Shown in pieces: positions 10,991-21,500 of a DNA stretch of 64,000 nucleotides; positions within the stretch are counted from its first letter, which is position 1, and the number at the start of each line of letters is the position of its first letter. The position numbers and the translations under genes were made by a program. The stretch comes from Punica granatum (lineage: Eukaryota > Streptophyta > Magnoliopsida > Myrtales > Lythraceae): the NCBI RefSeq assembly GCF_007655135.1, contig NC_045131.1:1116001-1180000 (forward strand), written 5' to 3'. The notes under the pieces are model-generated. The model was not told where the DNA came from, did no database searches, and saw only the letters and a list, made by a program, of their open reading frames with translations.

Positions 10991-11366
10991 GTCATGCGTT
11001 TTTTTTTTTTTTCTATATATATGTATATTTCGATGAAACCATGAAACGCCCTCGAGCGTACATCATCGCTCGAGTATACTTTTGGCTTTCATCACGAGAT
11101 TTTTTTTTTTGAATTTTGGTCCTTTAATTAATTATCGTGATGTCTCTTTCTTCTCTCCCAGATAATCAATCATCTTTATACTGCGAGAGCAAGGACAAGC
11201 ACGGGAATTATTGGGGACCCCATCCCATCTGGATTTCATAGCTTAGCTACCCACTGAGGATATATATGATCGCTTTGGTTTGGCTTCATTCCATGTGCTC
11301 TCGCTTACAAATTATCTGCGCGTTGACATCGCTGATTCTCCCAAATTAAACAGTGAAGCTATAGAA

Positions 11367-11795
11367 ATGACGAAGGGATGCCTGTTCGGGGCCAGGCCAC
11401 GTTTCCAGCAGTTTCTCGCATTAGCAGCAGCAACGCTGGTATTGTTACTTCTGTCGATGCCGGTCACAGGAGCTGCAGAGCAGCAAAGGTCGTCGATGAT
11501 CATGGGCAACACCTCTTTTTGCGGTGGCATTGACGTTGATGGAGAAGATGGTGGCTGCGCCCTTGCGATCGCTCAGGCACAGCCCGAGTTGGAGGGGCTC
11601 GAGATGGCTGCAGACCTGGGCATGGGAGTCCTCCGCCGGTCATTGATAACCAAAAATGAACTGATCTTTTCCACCCAGTTTCGTAATAAAAATGCGTGCC
11701 GCGACAAGAACGGACGCTACTTTCAATGTACTACCGATCCCAATCTAAGTGCTGTCAAGTGTGGTACGTTCAATCGCGAGTGCCATCCACGTTAA
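11367..11795 (+). CDS. RALF-like secreted peptide precursor (divergent)
   Basis: This is a 142-residue intronless precursor. Residues about 17-37 are a hydrophobic signal segment ending near VTGAA. A pro-region carries a Cys pair (52 and 64) in a Gly/Asp-rich stretch. RRSL at 90-93 matches the dibasic RRxL site cut by S1P-type protease in RALF precursors. The C-terminal part has four cysteines (111, 121, 132, 139) in RALF order with spacing 9, 10 and 6, close to the family's 9, 12 and 5. The family's receptor-contact YISY motif is not present; FSTQF lies in its place, so activity on a CrRLK1L receptor is uncertain. The frame stays open upstream to a TTG at 11280, but the ATG at 11367 fits a signal peptide best. 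A TATA-like 'gatatatatgat' lies near 11260. The gene sits among relics of itself. Confidence 0.8.
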   Translation: MTKGCLFGARPRFQQFLALAAATLVLLLLSMPVTGAAEQQRSSMIMGNTSFCGGIDVDGEDGGCALAIAQAQPELEGLEMAADLGMGVLRRSLITKNELIFSTQFRNKNACRDKNGRYFQCTTDPNLSAVKCGTFNRECHPR

Positions 11796-11799
11796 TGAT

Positions 11800-12985
11800 C
11801 CGTTTTCTAATCTCGTATATGTGTGTGTGTGTGTCCTACTCCCCCTTAATTATGGCCTGTATATGATAAGTACAACTTTCACGTCTTTAGATTTTAGCTT
11901 TGCTCTGTGTTGCTGATGGTTAATTATCATGTACGGGATCACAACTCGAGTGTGTGTTGTGATACTCCTATATTAATTTGCAAGTCGTTTGATTACTCCA
12001 GCTTGTTAATTTATTCTTCGAATAATTGCACCCGAAAAAGACATCATCAGAAGAAGAGGGCAGTAGCATTGCAATCTCGGCAATTCGACCATTGGGTCCA
12101 TATCAAGCTGCAGCCAGATAGATGGATCATATATGACTGCAAGCTCAAAGTTTAACCGCAGCCTGATGCCGAGATCATCTCCCAGCAGTCGCTGACAGAT
12201 AGCTCCTCCAAAACCACGGGCATATGCCATGTTCAATCGCAAAAACCTCTGCCATTAGTAGTTCTACCATTGTGTTGTGTCCCATTGATAAACTTTGCGT
12301 CCTGGCCTAGTATTGCCAATCGTAATGATTTAGTGGATTGAACTCAAGAGACATAAATGTACCCGCAGTTGGGGTTCCACGCCTTCCTAATAGTCTTGTG
12401 CCGACCTATGATTGTATTTAATTTCCTTGCATATCTGTTCCAAGAACCATAATTAGAAGTTGTTACTAGCTAGCTTACCATGCTAAGTGGTACCACTTGC
12501 ATAAATAATATTTTTTGTTTCTTATAATATAATCCTTTGTGGTATCACCGTTCTACATAAAACTTTCTCGTGCTTGTTTACTCCTTTATTAATTACTGTG
12601 CTTCAGCATCCAGTGAACCAACTCTGTAAAAACATTTCACAATCTTTTTTTTTTCCCTCCCTTTCACAAGGTTAATTTGATCTTCATCATCTTAAATATC
12701 TGATTAAGGAAGGTGGAGGATAGTCGAACGCAATGGGAAAGTGATCATCAAAAAGTCGCAGAAGGTACTGTAAGTCACTGGACGCCAACTGCTCGAGCAC
12801 ATGCATGTCAATTGAATTTGTGTCTCAACTGGACAAATTGTGAACTCTGAACACGAAAGCCATCAACTGCTTATTCTATGAGAAGTTTATCAATTGCAGA
12901 TGATAAATAGAAAGGCACTGTCCTGAGATTTAGTTGCCCATTTAGTACGGCGTCAATTATTTCGTCATATTATAATAATAACGGC
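11800..12985. repeat. RALF-downstream repeat, copy 2 (attached to the intact gene)
   Basis: This is the 3' flank of the RALF-like gene and the fullest copy of the repeat. It includes a (GT)n-like run at 11819-11833, an open stretch of about 80 codons (11907-12155) ending WIIYDCKLKV, and the 'actggacaaattgtgaac' block. The open stretch is conserved in the other copies only as decayed sequence, with substitutions that change residues, so I treat it as noncoding flank. Confidence 0.75.
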
Positions 12986-13102
12986 TAATGTAGAGTTAAC
13001 AATATTACATGGCACAACATGATTGGACTAATAGACTTAATAGATTTTTATTTAATTAAAAAATTAAAAGGATAGAAAGGAGATTCAACTTAATAAGAAG
13101 AA

Positions 13103-13520
13103 ATGTTGCTGATGGTTAATTATCATGTACGGGATCACAACTCGCATGTGTGTGTGTGTTGTGATACTCCTATATTAATTTGCAAGTCGTTTGATTACTC
13201 CAGCTTGTTAATTTATTCTTCGAATAATTGCACCCGAAAAAGACATCATCGGAAGAAGAGGGCAGTAGCATCGCCTTCACGGCAATTCGACCATTGGGTC
13301 CATATCAAGCTGCTGCCGAGTAGGTGGAAATCTGATATGACAAAAGACAAAAACATTTAATTAAACAAATTTTCAATTTTACCCGAGCGTCATAAGCATT
13401 AAGGTAAATGCTCCATAAGCTCATGTTTTCGTTAAGTTCGTATTTTGACGTTACTCTTTTATTATTTAACTTTTGATTTCTACCTATTTTGGGAAGAAAA
13501 ATATTTTATTAATTTAACGT
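13103..13520. repeat. RALF-downstream repeat copy 3 fused to repeat C copy 2
   Basis: 13103-13328 repeats 11907-12120 (starting 'ttgctgatggttaattatca') and breaks off at 'gagtaggtgg'. 13330-13520 then matches repeat C at 10480-10640. The junction is abrupt, which shows that the array was rearranged by recombination inside the repeats. Confidence 0.75.
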
Positions 13521-13548
13521 AATTATACTATTTTGTCCTCTAATAGAA

Positions 13549-13735
13549 TGATAAGGTTCTCATATTTATTTAAAATACTGAGAAATATTATTGAATATTA
13601 TATTATAAATGAGATATAAAAAACTTAATAGAGTCAAAATAAATTTTAAACTTATATGATCAGTGTATTAAAAATATAATATATTTTCATAAATTTATTG
13701 TGCAGTATGGCGTGATTTCTTTTTCTAGTATGAAG
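13549..13735. repeat. Repeat D, second copy
   Basis: It matches 1-200 and 14396-14610 ('aaaaaacttaa', 'gtgatttctttttctagtatg'). It is more diverged than those two are from each other. Confidence 0.7.
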
Positions 13736-14395
13736 CCAAAGTAGAGTTTCCCTTTAGTTATATGTCACTCAATGGATCATTTCTATAAAAATATTTAAAA
13801 ATTCCATTCTCTCTTCATTTCACAATAAAAAGAAAATAGGAACCTTTTGCAATCAATCTTTTTTTTTTCTTTTTGATAATTTTTTGCAACCAATTTTGGA
13901 CACATGATTATTTTGTTTATTTTTTGATCAAATTCTTTTATTTGATTCTTACTCTAATAATCATCAAGAGAATATTGTAACATGACATTGTAAATTTACA
14001 ATACTAAAGAGAATAAAACAACTCTCTGAAATGAAAATGATTTGGTTACAGTATAATTACTCGAAAAAATGAATATTTGTATTTAATAAATTTAATTCAA
14101 ATTACATAAATAAAGGTTAAAATTCGACATAGCAAAAGACAAAATCATCTTATAAATAAATCCACATTTTTTTTCGATAAGCAACAAATCCACAGTATTA
14201 GCTGAGCATGATAAGCATTGAGGTAAATGCTACACGAGTCCGTGTTTTCCTTTCTCAGTTTTTTTTTTATGGGTAGTCCATGTTTTCCTTAAGTTCGTAT
14301 CTTGATATTACTTTTTATTATTTAACTTTTAATTTCTATCCAGTTTTGAAAGAAAAATATTTAATTAATTCAACATAATTTTATCCTAAAATGAT
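13736..14395. repeat. AT-rich spacer containing repeat C copy 3
   Basis: 13736-14110 is AT-rich with no gene; part of it (13770-14050) resembles 10000-10230. 14110-14370 is the third copy of repeat C, here with a small tandem duplication of 'tccgtgttttccttt'. It runs directly into repeat D, as copy 2 does. Confidence 0.6.
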
Positions 14396-14604
14396 ATGAT
14401 ACAGTTCTTATATTTATTTAGAGACGTTGAGAAATATTAGTTAACATTATACTACAAATTAGAAGATATAAAAAACTTAACAAAGTCACATTAAATTTGA
14501 AACTTATATGATCATAATTTGAATTTGAAATATTAATATTTTTTTCATAAATTACTTCGCAGCATCGCGTGGATTTCTTTTTCTAGTATGTATATATATC
14601 TGTG

Positions 14605-14780
14605 TTTGACATCGTTGGTCACAGCAGCTGCTGTAGGACAGTGAAATTTACCATGTAAATTTCGTTATATATAACCGTTACACATAAAATTTTATATTGT
14701 ATTACTGATTGTAACCTTAAAGCTCAATCACGTGATCTGACTAATTGGGAATGCCATTAATGATCCCTTTTCCACTCTCT
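14605..14780 (+). pseudogene. RALF-like gene relic
   Basis: Two scraps of the RALF-like gene remain. 'gacatcgttggtcacagcag' (about 14608-14630) resembles the signal-peptide coding part at 11460-11475. 'gaatgccattaatgatccc' (about 14748-14767) matches the last codons and stop at 11779-11803. Most of the reading frame between them is gone. The downstream flank continues as repeat copy 4. A shorter relic of the first scrap is at about 210-240. Confidence 0.6.
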
Positions 14781-15375
14781 CTCTCTCTCGCACACACATA
14801 CAAATATATACATATATACCCTTAATGATGGCATTTATGTGTGTATAACTTCTCGTGTTTGGCTTTTACCTTGCTCTGTGTTGTAACGTTGATTATCAGG
14901 CATGAGGATCACAATTGGCGCGCACACATACTGTTATAGTCCAATATTAATTAATTTGCATGTCATTTGATCATTCCAACCAGGGGCGGAGCCAATGTAA
15001 TATTGGGGGCAATTGCCCCCATAAACTTTGGCTTTTTTATAATTTTGTCCCAAAAGTATGTTAATTTATGAATTTTTCTATATAAAATTTGCACTTTACC
15101 CCCCTAAAAAAAATTTATGTACTATTTATATCAAGTAATATTTTTGCCCCATGAACGAAAATCTTGAATTCGCCCCTTTCCAACTCATCTATCTTTCGAA
15201 TAATCGCGCCTCGAGACACATCAATGAAAGAGCAGAGCACCATCATCGCCATCACGTCAACTCGACCATTGCCTCTTGCCGCAGTCGGATCATACGGTCA
15301 CCAGCTCATAGCCTATGCACAGCCTGACGTTGAGCGAGATGCCGATATCATCCCCCACCACTCACTGATAGATTA
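14748..15375. repeat. RALF-downstream repeat, copy 4
   Basis: It matches 11790-12190 ('gctctgtgttg', 'gaggatcacaa', 'tttcgaataat', 'gatgccgatatcatc') but is interrupted by a hAT-like MITE at 14981-15176. The uninterrupted copies show the empty site. Confidence 0.7.
14981..15176. mobile_element. Short hAT-like MITE
   Basis: The left end is CAGGGGCGGAGCCA and the right end is GAATTCGCCCC, giving short inverted ends of hAT type. It is flanked by near-identical 8-bp repeats ATTCCAAC (14973-14980) and TTTCCAAC (15177-15184). The RALF repeat copy at 11990-12020 is continuous across the insertion point, which confirms the boundaries. It has no coding capacity. An internal palindrome (GGGGGCAATTGCCCCC) lies just inside the left end. 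Confidence 0.75.
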
Positions 15376-15431
15376 TTTATTTATCAACTGGATTGGTTGC
15401 ATGAACAATAACCCAACAGTCACAAGGTATG

Positions 15432-15486
15432 ACCGTGTGACAAAGCCGCGTTCTGCGGCGGTACCGCAATGGTGACTTGTCACACG
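15432..15486. other. Perfect 12-bp inverted repeat with GC-rich loop
   Basis: CCGTGTGACAAA/G at about 15432 faces TTGTCACACGG at about 15476, with a second small stem (CCGCGTTCTGCGG) inside. The stretch is unusually GC-rich for its surroundings. It could be the end of a transposon or a transcribed hairpin. A (TA)n run follows at about 15512-15538. Confidence 0.45.
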
Positions 15487-15912
15487 GCCATAGACAAGTT
15501 CCATGTTCAATAAATATATATATATATATATATATATAAAGTTATTTGGAGCTCACCATAAGTTCCCGCGAGTGATTAAGCGCGGTACAAGACATCGCGC
15601 TGTTGAATGAAGAAAGATGTCGTGATCTCCTCGAATCCTGTTAAAAGGGAGGGACAAAAAAAAACTTCACGAGATTTCTTCTTCATCGTCTTAAATTTAT
15701 TCTCTTTTTCTCTCTTTCTCTAATAAAAGGGTGGGAAAGGCAGCAGCTTACCGTCCTCGTTACGCAATCTCGTGTTCAATTGTGAGCCTATCTGACAAAC
15801 TATTTGACGAACTAAACCACCGGCATAAACGCTGACTTTATCAGTCTGGCATTATCAAAGACTTAATATAGTTCATGAAAGTAGTTGTCCTCAAATCCAA
15901 ACCTAAAGATTA

Positions 15913-16147
15913 TTGTTGCGTTTGGTTTCATAGTAAAATTTTAAAATTAGATTTTAATTTTGAAAAAGAGTGGTATAAATAAAACTCACCCTTTGACTTT
16001 GTATGATTTATTTTGTTTTGTTGTGAAAAAAATGATATAAATGAGACCCACTCTTTGAATTTGTATGAATTATTTTATTTTATTATGAGTAAAATTAAAT
16101 TAAAATTGTAATTCTAAAATTTTATCCACGACCCAAACAAGCCCTAC
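15913..16147. mobile_element. Tourist-like MITE, family M, copy 1
   Basis: The ends read GCGTTTGGTTTC and its near inverse (ACCCAAACAAGCCC). The interior has 'cactctttgaatttgtatga'-type blocks, shared with 47055-47287 and 56343-56512. The left copy of the segmental duplication lacks it (about 430-450), so the insertion is younger than the duplication or was lost from the other copy. It is non-autonomous. Confidence 0.75.
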
Positions 16148-18277
16148 ATTTCTAGCAAAATACATTAATTTCTTTTCTCCTCAAATGGCGATCTCTTTCA
16201 CTCTAAACTGAAAGCAGGAGAATAGTCAAAAGCAATAGAGGAAAAAGTGATGCATCAAAAAAGTTGCAAGAGGTACTAGGGTAAGTCACTGTACTCCAAC
16301 TGCTCAAGCACATGCATGTCAATTGCGTCTGAACTAGACAGATTGTGACATTTAGGCTGGTTTCGAAAGAATTTTTTTACATTATTTCACTTAATTTTAC
16401 TAAAGTTGCAGCAGCCGACGCTAGACCACGGTAGCCTAAAGTTTCTTGCCAGCTGGTTGGTGGATCGGGGGGGTCTGAATAAATCCAATTAAGTATAATG
16501 CTCATCTTCTTCTCTCTCTCTCTCTCTTCATTCAGAACAAGCCCAGACATCTGGAATTTTACAAGAAGTTTATCGGTTGTTAATGAAAAATATTCTGATA
16601 TACACATTGGTTTTAAGCATTCCTAGAAAATCTCGACAGTGCAATACCCACTATTCTAATCGAACTACAACCGGATTAAGACCTTAGTCATGTATCGCTT
16701 TAGTGTCCTATTAATGCATATCAGAGCACCTTCAGAATCAGAAGCGCGAACTCGATAACCGAAGATTAATGGGGACGGATCCAGATAAAAGTGTGCAATA
16801 CAAAAGAACAGAAAAAGTTCAGGCAAGAAGTTCTTTATCTTCGATGTTTTTAGGATTAGGTATGAACCTATATGGCTCTCACCCATAAAAAAAGAACCTG
16901 TATGGCTCTGAATCTTACAGTATTGTATTGGCACCTTCGACAACCTTTCATGGATGAGAATATATAAAGATATATCATGCAGTTAAAGCAAATAAATAAA
17001 TAAATTAAGGGAAACTAAAGTAATCAATAGTGGGGTTAAGTTCCTCATCATGATTCATGCGTTAATTGCTCTTTCTTTATAGAGAGGACAAATTCCATTA
17101 TATATATATATATATATATATTACCAGCCACTTGATTGGATTTGGACTCGTGTTGTGTCGTATTAACGTAGTGTCCCTGCCTCTGTTTGCATGTCCGGGG
17201 AGGGGAATCTTAATCATCAGTTTTATATATCCGTGTGAAAGAGACTGATTGTGAATATACATATACCCCAAGAGACCAACAAAAGAAATGGTTTTTCTAC
17301 TTCAGCTTGTTATACACAGGATGTCACAAAACTACGGTTCTTGAACAAGACTTCGGCATAGCGATGCGGCCATTCCCTTTGTATTTGAAATGGGGACATT
17401 GACTCCAGCACGGTCGCAACAATGCCTTGGACATCGGGAATAAAATACGAACAGGGCAGGGACAAAAACAATGTTAACCGTCTAACGAGATTTGCAAACT
17501 TCTAACAATTTAGCAAGGTCAAAGGGGTTTACAAGTAGAAAGGCATCCCTCGGTGCCAGTCAAGTGTACAGCACATGATCTTTGATTTTTGGGGCAATTA
17601 ATGATGGGACTATAAGTGCTAGCAAGCAAAGCCATGGATTTTTCATCATGGTGATGTATGCAACAATGCCCGGAGTAAACTTCTAGGAAACAGAGGAGTG
17701 CCTTCCAGCTCCAAGAAGGACAATTGAATAATAAGAAAAATCCAAACTTTACGCAGGAATCATCCATGGAGTAAACTTCACGGAAATAGATGTGATCCAA
17801 CCAAGAGAATGAGAATTTGAATAATAAGAAAAACTCCAATCTTTACGTCAATACCTGTTTTCTAGTTTATCGTTGTTATGATGACGCTGCTCTTTTGACG
17901 CAGTGGAGTGGCGTAGGACCGTAGGAGTACATTGGTCCGATTTGTATCTGTTGGTTTCCAAACCCAAACAAAAGCAGAGGAAGGCGAGGATGAGAATCCA
18001 GACAAGATTCTTGAAATGATACCTATTCTAGTTCTTGCCTTTTCTTGATTCCCAAGTCCAGAGGACAAAATCATAGCTTGTCTGCTGTTTCCTGGCGATG
18101 GTCTTGCTGGGGCTCTTAATTTGATTATCGATTGTTGTGATTATTGGTCGACGGGTGGACGGCTTTACACCTGTTGAGAGACAGCTCGGTGGAGTTTCTG
18201 TTAGTCACAGGGTCGACAGCCGACGACAAGATCTCAACTTTGCTGGGGGTGGGAGACGGGGGGATTTTCTTTGGCGA

Positions 18278-18547
18278 ATGGGGAAGAAGCAGCATGCGGA
18301 TTGGACCTCTGGGTCCATCATGAGTGCTGGGGGTGAGAGAGTGTCTCTCTTGAACAAGGATGTATGTCTCTCTCTATCTCTCTTTCTCTCAGCACCCCTT
18401 CTCTCTCTGGTTGATTGTTTCTTGATTGATCTTTCAGTCTATGTTTCGTTTCAATTAAGGTTAATTTCAAATGTGAAGCTCATGTTGTTTAGTATAAGCT
18501 TCTTGATGTCTGTTGCGTGTATTAAGCCAGAAGGAAAGAAAAGGGGC

Positions 18548-18592
<45 letters not shown>

Positions 18593-21500
18593 GGTGGTGG
18601 GGGTGGGGTTTCTACTTCATTTCCAGTCTTAAATTATTTTCACGCTTGTAGGCGCGGAAGAAGACGAAGGAAGATCAGCCAGTTGAGGGCCCTCGATCAG
18701 ACCTCGAGATTGGGGATGCTGTGGAGGTGATGGCCACGTTTGTCATTTGATTCATACGTTGTTCCTTCTCTAGCACTCTCACATACTGCTTTGGTGGTTC
18801 CTTTTTATTCTGATTTCTCTCTCAGGCAGCAAATGTTGGATTTTGCAGAGTATTTTCTCTGGTAAGTTGGAGAATGGAAGTTGCATCTTTGATAAGTACG
18901 AGCATTACCAATATTTTACTCGTATTTGTGCGTTGCAGGCAAAACCTGATGCGGGGAAGCTTATTATTGGTACCATCGCACTGCTAGTAGCATCAACGTC
19001 AAGCCTTCTGATAGTAAGGCGATATTCATCCGTCCTCTGTATACTCCTTTTGATCTGCCTGATGGCAGTTGATACCAATCTTTTGAACGTATTACTGAAT
19101 GCTTACAAGCTTTCCGCTAGCCACTGTGTTCCTCTCTTCTTGAGGCCTTTGTATTAGTGAAACTGAAAGGATTGGAAGTTTCACCTTGCAGCCAAAATTT
19201 GGAGGAGTGATAATAGACATTGTATCACGAGACACAAGGACTCCTGCAGAGCAAATTGAAGCTTTAAATGCTGTCAAGAACACCATACTGGAAATTGTGC
19301 TTATCGTCATTATCGGGTATGTCCAATGTTGCCATTTATATTTATGTCCAAAATAGTTCTTTCAATTTGTGATAGTTTGTTATTTAGCTAATGGTGCTAA
19401 CTGGTAAATTTTCTGCTGGGTTATACATATGATATCCTCATTTAGCTGTTTCGAGGCAAAAGCAGAGATTAATTTAACTTCATATGTTCTCAGATCTCTC
19501 TGCACTGCACTTCGAGCATGGCTATTTACTTCAGCTAGTGAGAGGGTCGTTGCTCGTTTGAGGAAGGACTTATTCAGTCACCTTATTAATCAGGTGAAAA
19601 CCGTTTCCAATATAATGGTATATAAGTTTAATACTGTCAATAGGCAGGAGCAGCTTTGAAGGTGTCTATGACTGCAGGAGCTGATCAAATAATGTCTTGG
19701 GACTAAATCTTTATCTTCCTTCTGTTACTGATTACTAGTGTTTGTTTCAGAATCTCATTAAGTCTGGAATCATTCCTTCAACTTTTTTTCACAGGAAATA
19801 GCCTTCTATGATGTTACCCGAACCGGTGAACTCCTTAGCAGGCTATCAGAAGACACCCAAGTCATAAAGAATGCTGCAACCACCAATCTCTCTGAGGCAC
19901 TCCGGAACTTAACCACTTCATTTATTGGAGTCGGCTTCATGTTCTCATCATCATGGAAATTAACATGTCAGATGTTTCCTCAAGTTTTGTTTTCCTTTTT
20001 CTCTTTTCCATTCAAATTTCTTTTGCTAGCTATGCACAAGGAAGATTTTTCTCATACTGTCTCTCTTCTGCTCAGTGCTGGCTTTAGCAGTAGTTCCAGT
20101 CATTTCAGTGGCTGTGCGAAAATTTGGACGATATCTTCGTGAACTCTCCCATGCAACTCAAGCAGCAGCTGCAGTTGCTGCTTCAATTGCTGAGGTTTGT
20201 CTATCAAATACCGGTGAAACTTTTATGCTCAATCTTATATCTGAGAAAGTAATGTCGTGAGAGAACTGATTTTCAGGAATCTTTTGGGGCAATCCGAACA
20301 GTCAGATCCTTTGCTCAAGAAAGTTACGCAATAGCAAATTACTCGGAGAAGGTTGATGAGACATTAAAGCTTGGACTTAGACAAGCTGTAAGCTCCTTCA
20401 TATAGCTCCCTCCCGTTCTCACTCGCTCTCACTAAAATTTACTTAGTAGTATCCTTTTTATGATGCAGAGAGTAATTGGTCTATTTTTCGGAGGACTTAA
20501 TGCAGCATCGACTTTATCTGTTATTGTGGTGGTGATATATGGAGCATATCTAACCATAACAGGCTCAATGACTGCAGGATGCCTCACATCCTTCATTCTT
20601 TACAGTCTCACTGGTATGTCCAGTCAACTTCCTTTAGGCGCTCGAATTTCTGGAACTCTCCAATCAGTCTCTTGAAATAGATCTGTGAAAATGTTATGAT
20701 TGTTGGAAACTATGCTTCTTAGGAAGGGACTGAGTTATGACTGAATTTTTCATTATCACTTTAAGCCTTATGGTGTTTAATCTTACTCTTGATCCTTTTT
20801 TATTTTCCTGCAGTTGGGTCATCGGTCTCCTCGTTGTCAGGACTATATACAACTGCCATGAAAGCTGCAGGTGCAAGTAGGAGAGTCTTCCAGCTTCTTG
20901 ATCGTGTCTCCACCATGGAAAAATCTGGAGATAAATGTCCTGAGGGGTTGGAGTCTTTATCTCTCGCCATCTCTATATGTTTAGCAGTAGAAAATATTGG
21001 GTGAAATTAATGTATAATTCCTTCTCCTAGCAGAAATCCTGGTGGAGATGTGGAATTGGATGATGTTTGGTTTGCATATCCTTCTCGACCGAGCCATATG
21101 GTTCTCAAGGTACTGGCAGTGGGAATATCTTTGCGCAATACTTCTCTACTTCAATAACAGATACTTCCACTTAGCACAACAAAAATCTCTTTTTCTTCAG
21201 GGAATATCGTTGAAAATGAGTCCTGGCTCGAAGATTGCCCTCGTTGGTCCAAGCGGTGGCGGAAAAGTAATATTATATCTTGTCGTCCCTGGTGTACTCC
21301 TGCCTCAGTAGATTAATTGCTGTGTCTTCTGCCTCATGTGTTTACTTTTTTGAGCGTTGCCTCCTGTGCAGACTACTATAGCAAACCTGATTGAACGGTT
21401 TTATGATCCTCTAAAAGGAAAAATACTACTTAATGGGGTTCCTCTGGTGGAAATATCGCATGAATATCTTCACAGAAAGGTAATGTTTGGTCACTTTAAT

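Larger units (their letters stand above)
14396..18063. repeat. Segmental duplication, copy A' (upstream of the ABC transporter)
   Basis: This is the partner of 1-3222. It contains additional material: RALF relics (14605-15375), a hAT MITE (14981-15176), a Tourist-like MITE (15913-16147) and a short unrelated stretch at 16353-16434. The final 1.6 kb (16435-18063) is nearly identical to 1495-3222, including a 106-codon minus-strand frame whose only two differences are silent. Homology ends about 215 bp before the ABC transporter start codon, so the duplicated DNA probably includes that gene's promoter. Confidence 0.85.

Noticed and set aside
10669..10995. 108-codon minus ORF
   Set aside because: It is a Ser/Leu/Phe/Pro translation of a C/T-rich tract, with no signal of selection or family.
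18137..18730. A 197-codon plus frame across the ABC transporter first exon and intron 1
   Set aside because: It translates the poly-G run as polyglycine and is broken by the spliced model, which joins exon 1 (18278-18361) to exon 2 (18652-18726) in frame. Only parts of it are real exons.
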